DNA of 64,000 bases, taken from an uncultured Lachnospiraceae bacterium. GTDB taxonomy: Bacteria > Bacillota > Clostridia > Lachnospirales > Lachnospiraceae. The position numbers and the translations under genes are program-made. Shown one piece after another: positions 41,871 to 50,432 of this stretch (positions are counted from its first letter, which is position 1; each line of letters begins with the position of its first letter). The notes under the pieces were generated by a model that saw only the letters and a list, made by a program, of their open reading frames with translations, searched no databases and was not told the DNA's origin. The stretch is taken from NCBI GenBank assembly GCA_949502235.1, contig CATBDC010000004.1, forward strand, positions 62,001-126,000. The letters run 5' to 3'.

Positions 41871-42383
41871 ATGTACAATTACAGAATCGTAGAACAGGTC
41901 AGAAGAAAACAGAAGTCCTTTGCAGGCTTTCTGCGTACCATTATGATTATTTTTGCAGTCATTCTTTTACTTATGGGAATCACCATATCCCAGGGATTTA
42001 TGCTTCCCGGCTTTCTTCTTCTCGTATTATATGCCGCATATAACATTTTCAGCCGGAAGGAGTATGAGTACACAATGGAAAACAATCAGCTCTCCATTGA
42101 CGTAATTCTCGGCGGAAGATACCGCAGGCCCGCACATATTTTAGATTTGGAAGCCATAGAGGTTGTAGCTCCCAACTGGCATGATTCTGTGTCAAAATAC
42201 CGCAGAGACGGCGGAAGCATAAAGCTTCCAAAATACGACTATACCTCCTATGAGGAGGACACACCCTTTTATACCATGATTATTACAGAAAACCGGGTGA
42301 AAATAAAGCTGCTTCTGGATTTGTCCGATGAAATGCTGAAGATTTTAAAGGCGCGGTATCCTGACAGAGTATTCCTCGCATAA
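41871..42383 (+). CDS. Hypothetical membrane protein (DUF6106-like)
   Basis: A 170-residue protein. Two adjacent hydrophobic helices (TIMIIFAVILLLMGITI and FMLPGFLLLVLYAAYNIF) sit near the N-terminus, then a soluble PH-like beta-rich domain with YEYTMENNQLSIDVILGGRYR and a C-terminal LSDEMLKILKARYPD. The resemblance to DUF6106 is from memory and not certain. The start is ATG 41871, with GGAGG eight bases upstream. It may be co-transcribed with the AraC regulator, 48 bases away. Function unknown. Confidence 0.7.
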   Translation: MYNYRIVEQVRRKQKSFAGFLRTIMIIFAVILLLMGITISQGFMLPGFLLLVLYAAYNIFSRKEYEYTMENNQLSIDVILGGRYRRPAHILDLEAIEVVAPNWHDSVSKYRRDGGSIKLPKYDYTSYEEDTPFYTMIITENRVKIKLLLDLSDEMLKILKARYPDRVFLA

Positions 42384-42545
42384 CAAACCCATCTGCGGGG
42401 TATTTGACCTTCCCGGCGGCAGACAAATATCCATGCAGGTATGGCTACTTAGCTGCTTGGCTTGTTGTTTCGCGGAAATAAAAGTACACAAAGAAAATTG
42501 ACATTTGCTGTCAAAACACATCCGATTCATATATACTTGGTCGAA

Positions 42546-42574
42546 TTTGCATATTATACGAGTGTTTATGCAAA
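42546..42574. promoter_or_regulatory. Inverted repeat operator upstream of the binding-protein gene
   Basis: TTTGCATA (42546-42553) and TATGCAAA (42567-42574) form a perfect inverted repeat with a centre distance of 21 bases, two helical turns. It lies about 70 bases before the ATG of the binding protein and upstream of a TATAAT box near 42597. Candidate site for the AraC regulators at 41013 or 47924. The rest of the 42384-42645 gap holds no gene. Confidence 0.5.
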
Positions 42575-42645
42575 CCATCCGGTTTTTCATCTTGATATAA
42601 TGTCCTCATAGAAAATACTTTGACAATAAAAGGAGGACAAAAAGT

Positions 42646-43974
42646 ATGAAGAAAAAGTTTCTTTCAGTACTGCTTGCAGGCGCAATGGTTCTTTCACTTG
42701 CAGCTTGTGGAAACAGCGGTGAGACCAGTGATGATTCATCCGCTAAGACAGAGGAAGACGGAGGCGGTTCCGAAGGCGGAGACAAATTAACCGTATGGGC
42801 ATGGGACCAGACCTTCAACATCAAGGCTATGGAGATGGCCGGAGAACAGTATGCAAAAGACCATGAAGGTTTTGAGCTTAAGGTTATTGAGACCTCCTCT
42901 GATGACTGCCAGACAAAGCTTACAACCTGCGCGAATGCAGGCGACTACAGCACAATGCCGGATATCGTATTAATGCAGGACAACAGCTATCAGAAATTCT
43001 TAAAGAGCTACCCGGACGCTTTCACAGATCTGACAGACTGTGGAATTAACTGGGACGATTTTGCAGCACTTAAGCAGTCCTACTCTATGGTAGATGACAA
43101 GCACTACGGTGTTCCTTATGACAACGGTGTGTGCGCGGCGTTCTATCGTACAGACGTTCTTGATGAGGCAGGATATAAGATTGAAGATCTTACAGACATT
43201 ACGTGGTCAGAATTCATCAAAATTGGCGAGGACGTACATAAGAAGACCGGCAAATACCTTCTTACAAGCGAATCCACAGGCGGCGACACAATCATGCTAA
43301 TGATTCAGTCCTGCGGAGCTAACTTTGTAAATGAAGACGGCGAGGCTTTCATCGTAGGCAACGAAACTGCTGAAAAGTGTATTGATCTTTACACAGAGAT
43401 GATTGAAAAAGATGTTGTTAAGCTTGTTAATAACTGGGATGAGTATATCAAGACTGTTACAGACGGCGAAGCTGCCGGTATCGTTAATGGTAACTGGATG
43501 AACGCAACTTTAGTTGGTATCGAGGATCAGAAGGGCCTGTGGCAGATTACTACGCTTCCTAAGGTTGACGGCGTTGACACAGCAACAAATTACGCAAACA
43601 ACGGCGGTTCCTCCTGGTATATTACTTCCAACTGCCAGAATGTGGAGCTTGCAATGGACTTCCTTAAGAGCACCTTCGGCTCCAGCACAGATTTCTATGA
43701 CTCTATTCTTCCGGCAACTTCCGGTATTGCATGTTACCTGCCGGCCGGCGAATCTGAAGTTTACAATGAGCCTGTAGAATTTTACGGCGGACAGCCGATT
43801 TACTCTACACTTGTAGAATACTCCTCTCATATTCCGGAGTTTACAAAGACTCCTTACCACTATGAGGCAAGAGAGTGTGTTAACACGGCAATTATTAACA
43901 TTACAAACGGAACTTCTAAAGAGGATGCATTAAAAGAGGCTCAGGAGACACTTGAATTCAAGATGACAGAATAG
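42646..43974 (+). CDS. Sugar ABC transporter substrate-binding lipoprotein (family 1)
   Basis: A 442-residue SBP_bac_1-type lipoprotein of the CUT1 class. The signal peptide ends in the lipobox LSLAAC, followed by an acidic Ser/Asp/Gly linker and the binding domain (LTVWAWDQTFNIKAMEMAG). It delivers oligosaccharides to the two permeases downstream. No ATPase gene is present, so it probably uses a shared MsmK-type ATPase encoded elsewhere. The neighbours (GH53, GH2, GH36) suggest galacto-oligosaccharides, but the adjacent uncharacterised enzyme leaves that open. Codon use looks highly expressed. Confidence 0.93.
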   Translation: MKKKFLSVLLAGAMVLSLAACGNSGETSDDSSAKTEEDGGGSEGGDKLTVWAWDQTFNIKAMEMAGEQYAKDHEGFELKVIETSSDDCQTKLTTCANAGDYSTMPDIVLMQDNSYQKFLKSYPDAFTDLTDCGINWDDFAALKQSYSMVDDKHYGVPYDNGVCAAFYRTDVLDEAGYKIEDLTDITWSEFIKIGEDVHKKTGKYLLTSESTGGDTIMLMIQSCGANFVNEDGEAFIVGNETAEKCIDLYTEMIEKDVVKLVNNWDEYIKTVTDGEAAGIVNGNWMNATLVGIEDQKGLWQITTLPKVDGVDTATNYANNGGSSWYITSNCQNVELAMDFLKSTFGSSTDFYDSILPATSGIACYLPAGESEVYNEPVEFYGGQPIYSTLVEYSSHIPEFTKTPYHYEARECVNTAIINITNGTSKEDALKEAQETLEFKMTE

Positions 43975-43986
43975 CAGCTGCATTAG

Positions 43987-44023
43987 ATGTGGGAAACTGC
44001 AGGCAGTTTCCCACATTTTTTTT
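43987..44023 (+). terminator. Intrinsic terminator between binding-protein and permease genes
   Basis: ATGTGGGAAACTG and CAGTTTCCCACAT form a perfect 13-bp stem with a 4-base loop, followed by eight T. It lies inside the operon, so read-through must supply the permeases; this gives excess binding protein. Confidence 0.85.
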
Positions 44024-44053
44024 AGCCTGTTTTAGGAGAAAGGGGGACTTTTT

Positions 44054-44953
44054 GTGAATTCCAAGAAAAAAGGAATGACTCTTATTGCTAAACAAAAAGC
44101 GGCCGGATGGGCATTTCTGACCCCGGCAACTCTCATGATTGCAATCATGAGCTTTTATCCCATGGTCCGGGCGTTCATCATTTCCCTGCAGACCGGTACC
44201 GGCGCAAACATGAGATTTGCAGAGCCGATATTCAATAACTATAAAAGAATGATGGCAGATAAGGTATTTAAGCAGTCTATCGGCAACACATTTTTCTACC
44301 TGATTATCCAGGTGCCGATCATGCTTGTACTGGCAATCCTGCTGGCACAGCTTCTGAACAACAAGGATTTAAAGCTGAAAGGCTTTTTCCGTACCTGTGT
44401 ATTCCTTCCATGTGCAACCTCGCTTGTATCCTATGCGTTGATTTTCCGTTCTCTGTTTGCACAGGATGGACTCATTAACAGTATCCTTGTAAAGCTGCAT
44501 ATTCTGGAATCAGGATATAATTTCCTTGGAAATTCGGCGAGTGCAAAGATTGTTATTATCATTGCACTTGTCTGGAGATGGACCGGATATAACATGGTAT
44601 TTTACCTGTCAGGCCTGCAGAACATCGAATATTCTGTATATGAGGCAGCCAAGATTGACGGCGCAAACGGCTGGAAAACCTTCTGGAAAATAACGGTTCC
44701 TCTTTTGAAGCCGACAATTATTATGACGTTTATTATGTCTATTAACGGTACACTGCAGTTATTTGACGAATCTGTCAACCTGACCAAGGGCGGCCCGGCA
44801 AATTCAACGATTACTATGTCGCATTATGTTTATAATACATGTTTCATTAACGTACCAAACTTTGGTTATGCATCAGCTATGGCGTTCCTTATTTTTATTA
44901 TGGTAGCTGTCCTTGCATTTATCAACTTGAAAGTAGGTGATACACGTGACTGA
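44054..44953 (+). CDS. Sugar ABC transporter permease, MalF type
   Basis: A 299-residue CUT1 permease with six hydrophobic segments. The EAA loop reads YEAAKIDGANGWKTFWKITVPLLKP, the contact site for the ATPase. It starts at GTG 44054, seven bases after AAAGGGGG; no ATG is suitably placed. The 3' end overlaps the next permease gene. Confidence 0.92.
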   Translation: MNSKKKGMTLIAKQKAAGWAFLTPATLMIAIMSFYPMVRAFIISLQTGTGANMRFAEPIFNNYKRMMADKVFKQSIGNTFFYLIIQVPIMLVLAILLAQLLNNKDLKLKGFFRTCVFLPCATSLVSYALIFRSLFAQDGLINSILVKLHILESGYNFLGNSASAKIVIIIALVWRWTGYNMVFYLSGLQNIEYSVYEAAKIDGANGWKTFWKITVPLLKPTIIMTFIMSINGTLQLFDESVNLTKGGPANSTITMSHYVYNTCFINVPNFGYASAMAFLIFIMVAVLAFINLKVGDTRD

Positions 44954-45776
44954 AAAAAAGAACAAAAGCATGATTCAGCGCAGACTGATTCCTACCTATA
45001 TTTTCCTTTCAATTGTGTCCGTGATTTCCGTATTTCCTCTGTACTGGATGATATCCGCAGCAACCAATACCTCTACGGATGTTTCCAGAGGACGGATTCT
45101 CCCGGGAACACATTTTATGGAAAATTTTAATAATCTGGTATCACAGCAGCCTTTGTGGCGCGCACTTGGAAACTCCTTCCGGTACGCAATCGTAACCACC
45201 CTTGTTTGTCTTCTTATCTGTTCAATCGCAGGTTACGGTTTTGAAATCTATCATGATAAGTGGAAGGATAAGCTTTTCTCCATTCTCCTGCTTGCCATGA
45301 TGGTACCGCAGGTTGCAACTATGGTTCCGTTGTTCCAGATGTTCTCAAAGGCAAGACTTCTGAACTGTACGCTTGGTTTTATCCTTCCCATGATATCCAC
45401 GCCGTTCATGATCATGATGTTCCGCCAGAATGCCAGATCCTTCCCGATTGATATCATGGAAGCGGCCCGCATTGACGGTTTGAATGAAATACAGATATTC
45501 TTCCGTATGTTCTTCCCGACTATGAGATCCACCTATGCGGCGGCGGCTGTTATCACATTTATGAATGCATGGAATTCCTATCTGTGGCCGAAGGTAATTA
45601 TGACAGACAATAATTCCATGACAATGCCGATGCTGATTGCGAACCTGATTACCGGATATGTGACAGATTACGGTATGCTGATGTGCGGTGTATTGTTCTG
45701 CTCCATTCCTACAATGGTTATCTTCTTCATATTGCAGAAGCAGTTCGCAGAAGGTATTACCGGTGCAGTTAAATAA
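44946..45776 (+). CDS. Sugar ABC transporter permease, MalG type
   Basis: A 276-residue CUT1 permease with six hydrophobic segments and the EAA loop MEAARIDGLNEIQIFFRMFFP. It probably starts at GTG 44946, six bases after AGGTG, overlapping the MalF-type gene by eight bases; the GTG at 44937 is the alternative. Partner of the MalF-type permease in the heterodimeric channel. Confidence 0.92.
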   Translation: MTEKKNKSMIQRRLIPTYIFLSIVSVISVFPLYWMISAATNTSTDVSRGRILPGTHFMENFNNLVSQQPLWRALGNSFRYAIVTTLVCLLICSIAGYGFEIYHDKWKDKLFSILLLAMMVPQVATMVPLFQMFSKARLLNCTLGFILPMISTPFMIMMFRQNARSFPIDIMEAARIDGLNEIQIFFRMFFPTMRSTYAAAAVITFMNAWNSYLWPKVIMTDNNSMTMPMLIANLITGYVTDYGMLMCGVLFCSIPTMVIFFILQKQFAEGITGAVK

Positions 45777-45867
45777 TTCATAACTTAATTTATGACAATC
45801 GTGTCCGGCATGGCTTTCAAAGGAGAAAATGCATGCCGGACATATTATTAAATAGCAGGAGTGAAAA

Positions 45868-47700
45868 ATGAGTGAATTTATTCTTAATGTAATCCACAGA
45901 CCGGAAATGGTACCGGAATATTCCGCTACAGTTACCGGCCACGGCAAGGAGGAGGATATCGGAGATAAAAAACTGCTGACCGAATCCCTGGATATATTTA
46001 AAACACAGCAGCGGCTGGCTCATGAAAATGGTCTGAAGGTCACCATCCATATGACCTATGCCGCCTTGTTTAATAAAGAGGCAGTTGAAATTGCAAAGCA
46101 GGATCATGAAACCTATGGGGATGAAATTGCCTTGTCCTTACTTGGACTTCCCTGTGAAGAGTTCCGTGAAAAGTATAAGACTAAGGATTTCTGTATCTGG
46201 ATGTTCTCTATGGAAGACAAGAAGAGGATTGTAGACGATGTATTCGGAAAGTTCCGTGATACCTTCGGCTTTTATCCTGAATCCACAGGCTCCTACTACA
46301 TGGATGCCGATTTGACAAACTATATAAAAGAAACCTATCCGTCTGTGAAATGTGCCGTAGCTACCTGCTGGGAAGAAGGTCCCAAGGCATATCATACCTG
46401 CAATAATTCCTGGTATACCTTATTCGACGGCGGTCCCTGGGCGCCGTGGATTCCCTCTAAGCAGAATACCCATGCACCGGCAGCAGATGAATCCGAGGAC
46501 AGCGGTATTGTTGCAATCCCCCATCTTTCCAGGGATCTTCTGGCCTGCTATGACGGAAACGGTTCTAACTTCGGAACCCATCCTCAAAATGTACTGCGGG
46601 GCATGATCTATGACACAAAGACCTGGGAATTTCCTTATCTTTATAACCTTATTGACCAGTACCGCGCTCAGGAAAAATATAATAACGGCTATGCCTATAA
46701 CATGATGTTCGTAGGTCCCGGCTGGATGAACAAAATGGGACGCTGGGAGGCTCCCTATGAGCTGCTTTTAAAATCCTACTCCGATGGGTGTAAATACTAT
46801 GGGGATTTAAAGAAAGAGGGAAAGCTTACTGACATGACTATGTCTGAGTTTGCAGACTATTACCGTAAAAAGAAAACATATACTGAGCCGGAATGTGCCC
46901 TTTGGAGGGATATTCTCTATGGCTCTGATAAGCAGGTTTTCTGGTATACAGACCCTTATATGCGGGCAGGTGTCAGCATGGATCAGGGCGGCGCTGTTTT
47001 TGATTTACGTCCTTATGCCGCTAAGCTTAAATGGGAGGTCGGTATCGGAACAAAGCATGTACAGGACGCCTCCTATCCTTTCCTTATTCAGGAAAAATAC
47101 CGGGCCGGATACTTTACCCATTACGCAGGCGAAGGCACCATAAGAAGCGCAAAGCTGTCTTATGAGGGTGAGGAGGTTGATTTATGCCTGTGCCGCACAA
47201 AAGCACACTTTTCTCAGGAGGGAAATACCAGAATCCTGACTCTTGACCCAGTAACCATCGAATTCTCTGACTTGACGCTTACCCTTCAGACAAAGGAATA
47301 TTTTGAAGAAGGAAGCGGTTCCATCAAGATTGAGCGTACCATCCTTAACATGAGCAGTCCTGGCGCATCGGTTGAGTTAAACGAGTATATGACAGCCTGC
47401 TACGGAACCACAGAATATCCGGAGGATATGAGCGGTATTCTTCTTAGATGTGAGGGAGCAGAGGAAAAGACGATCTGCTATGAATACCGCTGCCGCGAGG
47501 AAAGCCTCATGAAAGCTTCTGCCGTCTCTGCCGTAATTCCGGCAATTGAGACAAAAGTTTCTATGACTGCTTCTGACACTGCTTTAGGCTATATTAAAGA
47601 GGGTTATGCATTCTCACCAATGTTTACTCTTGGGTATAAGAAAAAAATAACAGAGAAGGAGAGGTTTGCGACATGGCTCAGGCTGGAAAAGGCAGATTAA
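45868..47700 (+). CDS. Uncharacterised 610-residue protein, possible NodB/GH-like barrel enzyme linked to sugar import
   Basis: A soluble protein without a signal peptide. The N-terminal half (about 1-300) has a barrel-like pattern reminiscent of polysaccharide deacetylase-type enzymes: a first strand ending in NVIHRPEM, QQRLAHENGLKVTIHMTYAAL, GFYPESTGSYYMDADL, then VATCWEEGPKAYHTC and MMFVGPGWMNKMGRWEAP. The C-terminal half (from about 390) is beta-rich. I do not recognise a named family. It is translated with the ABC importer genes upstream and overlaps a zinc-ribbon gene downstream by 28 bases. A cytoplasmic carbohydrate-active enzyme acting on the imported sugar is the likely role, by context only. 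Confidence 0.6.
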   Translation: MSEFILNVIHRPEMVPEYSATVTGHGKEEDIGDKKLLTESLDIFKTQQRLAHENGLKVTIHMTYAALFNKEAVEIAKQDHETYGDEIALSLLGLPCEEFREKYKTKDFCIWMFSMEDKKRIVDDVFGKFRDTFGFYPESTGSYYMDADLTNYIKETYPSVKCAVATCWEEGPKAYHTCNNSWYTLFDGGPWAPWIPSKQNTHAPAADESEDSGIVAIPHLSRDLLACYDGNGSNFGTHPQNVLRGMIYDTKTWEFPYLYNLIDQYRAQEKYNNGYAYNMMFVGPGWMNKMGRWEAPYELLLKSYSDGCKYYGDLKKEGKLTDMTMSEFADYYRKKKTYTEPECALWRDILYGSDKQVFWYTDPYMRAGVSMDQGGAVFDLRPYAAKLKWEVGIGTKHVQDASYPFLIQEKYRAGYFTHYAGEGTIRSAKLSYEGEEVDLCLCRTKAHFSQEGNTRILTLDPVTIEFSDLTLTLQTKEYFEEGSGSIKIERTILNMSSPGASVELNEYMTACYGTTEYPEDMSGILLRCEGAEEKTICYEYRCREESLMKASAVSAVIPAIETKVSMTASDTALGYIKEGYAFSPMFTLGYKKKITEKERFATWLRLEKAD

Positions 47701-47891
47701 ATTACAGATGCCCCTCCTGCTTTATGCGGGATCTGGACATTGATATGTTTTACGATAAAGAAAAGAAGGAATATTACTGCATCAGATGCCAGTATACAGG
47801 AAGCGAAGAGGACGTACTTGCAAAAAATGAAATGGTCCGCACACGGTATGGGGCAATGCACACACGGTATACAAAATTTGATTTTGATTAA
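47673..47891 (+). CDS. Small zinc-ribbon protein overlapping the uncharacterised enzyme gene
   Basis: A 72-residue protein with two CxxC pairs (YRCPSC and CIRCQYTG), a classical four-cysteine zinc ribbon, and a basic/aromatic tail (RYGAMHTRYTKFDFD). Its ATG is eight bases from GGAGAGG and lies within the end of the preceding gene in another frame, indicating tight translational coupling. The partner function is unknown; it may help the enzyme bind its substrate or nucleic acid. Confidence 0.75.
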   Translation: MAQAGKGRLNYRCPSCFMRDLDIDMFYDKEKKEYYCIRCQYTGSEEDVLAKNEMVRTRYGAMHTRYTKFDFD

Positions 47892-47902
47892 AAAATATTA
47901 CG

Positions 47903-47921
47903 GGGAGGCCTAAGGCCTCCC
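47903..47921. terminator. Terminator between convergent genes
   Basis: GGGAGGCC and GGCCTCCC form an 8-bp stem with a 3-base loop. On the minus strand it is followed by GTAATATTTTTT. It separates the plus-strand transporter operon from the minus-strand AraC gene. Confidence 0.65.
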
Positions 47922-47923
47922 TT

Positions 47924-48862
47924 CTACCATCCCTGTTCTGAATGTATCCAGGATTTTAAGAGCTGCTGCTGATAATTTTCGGGCCGTTTACGCCATTCGC
48001 TGGGGGATATGCCTGTTATCTGCTTAAAATTCCGGTTAAAGGTAGAGGGCGTAGTAAAGCCGCACTTCGCCGCAATGTCAGACATAGCTTCATCTGTATT
48101 TTTCAAATAGTTGCAGGCCGACTGCACTCTCACCAGATTAATATACTCCAAAGGACTCATCCCAATATATTCTGAAAACACCCTGCGGAAATGTGTCTCG
48201 CTGATATGGCACCAGTCTGCAAGCTCCTCTATCTTTAAAGGCTCCATATAATGGAGCGTAATATAATCCATTGCCCGGGCAACAGGTATTGTAATCCTTC
48301 CGCTTAAATCTACTACTCCCTTTGACTCCCTGTTTTCCCTTGCAATATTAACAAGAAGCTCTACCACAGCCCCCTTTGACTCCTCCAGATAAAATTCCTC
48401 CGTATCCCTCATAATATCCAGAAGTTTTCGTATCTGTGCCGCTATTTTCGGTTTCTTCTCCGCCTTCTTAAAAATTGCCCGGGAATTAATCCGATAGAGC
48501 ATATAATCCCGGCGTTTTATATTTCCTCCCCTCTGATAAATCTCTCCCAGTATCTGCTCCACATCTACGAATAAATATTCCCATTTGCTGACTGTACCTG
48601 GATCACTGTTTGTTGTATGGGGATAATTTTTCGGGATTACAGTAAATTCCCGTCCTGTAAAACGATGTTTTTCCTCTCCAAGTACAAGACTTCCCTCTCC
48701 CTCATAGCAATATCCGATTTCAAGATAATTATGAAAATGCAGATAATCAACATCCCGTCCGTATGTCTGTACCCATTTCTGTCCCAGGAGCGCAAGAATT
48801 GCACTGCCCTCAGGCATCTTATAATAGCGGAATTCCATCTTAGATTTTTTCTTTTTAGCCAT
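47924..48862 (-). CDS. AraC-family transcriptional regulator with cupin sensor
   Basis: A 312-residue AraC protein. The N-terminal cupin has DVDYLHFHNYLEIGYCYEGEG and FTVIPKNYPHTT. The C-terminal double helix-turn-helix has LADWCHISETHFRRVFSEYIG and IAAKCGFTTPSTFNRNFKQITG. The start is ATG 48862, seven bases after AGGAG; the gene overlaps the MATE gene end by eight bases. Likely controls the sugar importer operon beside it. Confidence 0.9.
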   Translation of the reverse strand: MAKKKKSKMEFRYYKMPEGSAILALLGQKWVQTYGRDVDYLHFHNYLEIGYCYEGEGSLVLGEEKHRFTGREFTVIPKNYPHTTNSDPGTVSKWEYLFVDVEQILGEIYQRGGNIKRRDYMLYRINSRAIFKKAEKKPKIAAQIRKLLDIMRDTEEFYLEESKGAVVELLVNIARENRESKGVVDLSGRITIPVARAMDYITLHYMEPLKIEELADWCHISETHFRRVFSEYIGMSPLEYINLVRVQSACNYLKNTDEAMSDIAAKCGFTTPSTFNRNFKQITGISPSEWRKRPENYQQQLLKSWIHSEQGW

Positions 48863-50192
48863 AGGTTTTCTCCTGTTCCAGACGATTCTTCTTTTCCCAG
48901 GCACCGGAATAATATCTCACAGCTCCTGCCAAAGCAGCGCATACCCATGTTACAGGCGATACAAACCAGAGACCTCTATAACCAAAAAACTTTGGAAAAA
49001 GAAACGCACATCCGATTCTTGTTACCACTTCACTAAGCCCCATAAGCACTGTCACAAAAACATCCCCTGACGCACGCAGAATGTTGTGATAAACCACCAA
49101 AATTCCTCCTGCAATAAAAAACGCTGTAAAAATCCGCATATACTCTGCGCCGAACCGGACCGACTCCGGAGTTTTTGTAAATGCTTCCATAATCTGTTCT
49201 GCAAAAATAAAGACAGCCGGACAGAAAATCCCATAGCAGACGCCGTTCATAATGTATGCGCTTCTTACTCCTTTTCTTACCCTTGAAAAATCTCCTGCCC
49301 CAACATTCTGCCCGGCAAAGGTTCCAAGCGCCGAGCCAATAGCATCTGCAAGCTGAAACCCAAGTCCCTCCACCTTCATGCAGACCCCGTAGGCGACAAT
49401 CATTGTCGTTCCGTAGGTGTTAATCACAGCCTGCAATGTCATATCAGAAACGGAAATAATACTCATCTGAAGCCCTGTAGGAATCCCATAGCGAAGGACT
49501 TGTCCTGCCAGATATAAATCTGCCTTCCACTCTCCTTTCTCTGCCTTCAGGAAGGGCAGCATCTTAAATGCATACCACAGGCATAGGGCGCCGGAAATCA
49601 TCTGAGCCAGCACCGTAGCAAAGGCGGCTCCCGCCGTTCCCATGGGGATCCACGCAACGAATACCACATCCAGAAACACATTCAGCACGCTGGACACAAT
49701 CAGAAAGGCAAGGGGAACAACAGAATTTCCAAGGGCCCGTAAAACCGCCGCGCTGAAATTATAAAGCATGGTAGCCGCGCTTCCGGCATAGATAACCAGC
49801 AGATAAGCCTCTGCCATCTTAAAAAGCCCGTCTGATGTCTGGAGAAGGCGAAGCAGCGGCCCTGCCGTCAGTATGCCTCCCACCGTAATAAGAAAAGTCA
49901 TACCTACTGCTACATATACCCCTGCCACAAAGGTACGCCGGATCTCTCCCTCCTTCTGTGCCCCGTAATACTGGGAAATCACAACACTGACACCCGTTGT
50001 CACTCCCATCATGACTGAAAAAAGCATATAGGTAGCCGTTCCTGAAATACTGACCGCTGCCAGCGCCCCGTCTCCGAGAAAACGGCCCACAATATATGTA
50101 TCCGCGAAATTATAGATTCTCTGGCACAGCATACCAAACAATACCGGCAGGGCAAATCTTGTCATCTGCCCCAAAACCGGTCCTTTTGTCAT
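48855..50192 (-). CDS. MATE-family multidrug efflux transporter
   Basis: A 445-residue transporter with about twelve membrane helices. Seen: FALPVLFGMLCQRIYNFADTYIVGRFLG at the N-terminus, GVTTGVSVVISQYYGA, AFATVLAQMISGALCLWY and FAGQNVGAGDFSRV at the second-half repeat. This is the DinF/NorM-like clostridial type, a Na+ or H+ driven exporter of drugs or metabolites. The start is ATG 50192, eight bases after AAAGGG. It is co-transcribed with the AraC gene. Confidence 0.92.
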   Translation of the reverse strand: MTKGPVLGQMTRFALPVLFGMLCQRIYNFADTYIVGRFLGDGALAAVSISGTATYMLFSVMMGVTTGVSVVISQYYGAQKEGEIRRTFVAGVYVAVGMTFLITVGGILTAGPLLRLLQTSDGLFKMAEAYLLVIYAGSAATMLYNFSAAVLRALGNSVVPLAFLIVSSVLNVFLDVVFVAWIPMGTAGAAFATVLAQMISGALCLWYAFKMLPFLKAEKGEWKADLYLAGQVLRYGIPTGLQMSIISVSDMTLQAVINTYGTTMIVAYGVCMKVEGLGFQLADAIGSALGTFAGQNVGAGDFSRVRKGVRSAYIMNGVCYGIFCPAVFIFAEQIMEAFTKTPESVRFGAEYMRIFTAFFIAGGILVVYHNILRASGDVFVTVLMGLSEVVTRIGCAFLFPKFFGYRGLWFVSPVTWVCAALAGAVRYYSGAWEKKNRLEQEKTYG

Positions 50193-50330
50193 ATCCGTAG
50201 CCCTTTCTCTGCCCACTTCTTATATCCTCTTTGTCTTCTTAACTTTTTCTTAAAAATTATTATATAATAACTTTACCAATGTATCCCCTCTCCGTCAATA
50301 AAAAAGATTCGTACTTTCTATCTTTCCATC

Positions 50331-50358
50331 TTGTGCCAGAACAATATTGTGTTATAAT
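50331..50358 (+). promoter_or_regulatory. Promoter of the flavodiiron protein gene
   Basis: TTGTGC (50331-50336) and a perfect TATAAT (50353-50358) are spaced by 16 bases. About 75 bases separate it from the ATG. Confidence 0.6.
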
Positions 50359-50432
50359 GTCTCATAGAGAAAAAATTAGTAACAGTGAAGATATCTGAAT
50401 TGTTACAAAAAATAACAGAAGGAGCAGATAAA

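Noticed and set aside
42384-42545. Riboswitch or structured leader upstream of the second importer
   Set aside because: No known riboswitch core could be matched; only an inverted repeat and promoter-like boxes are visible.
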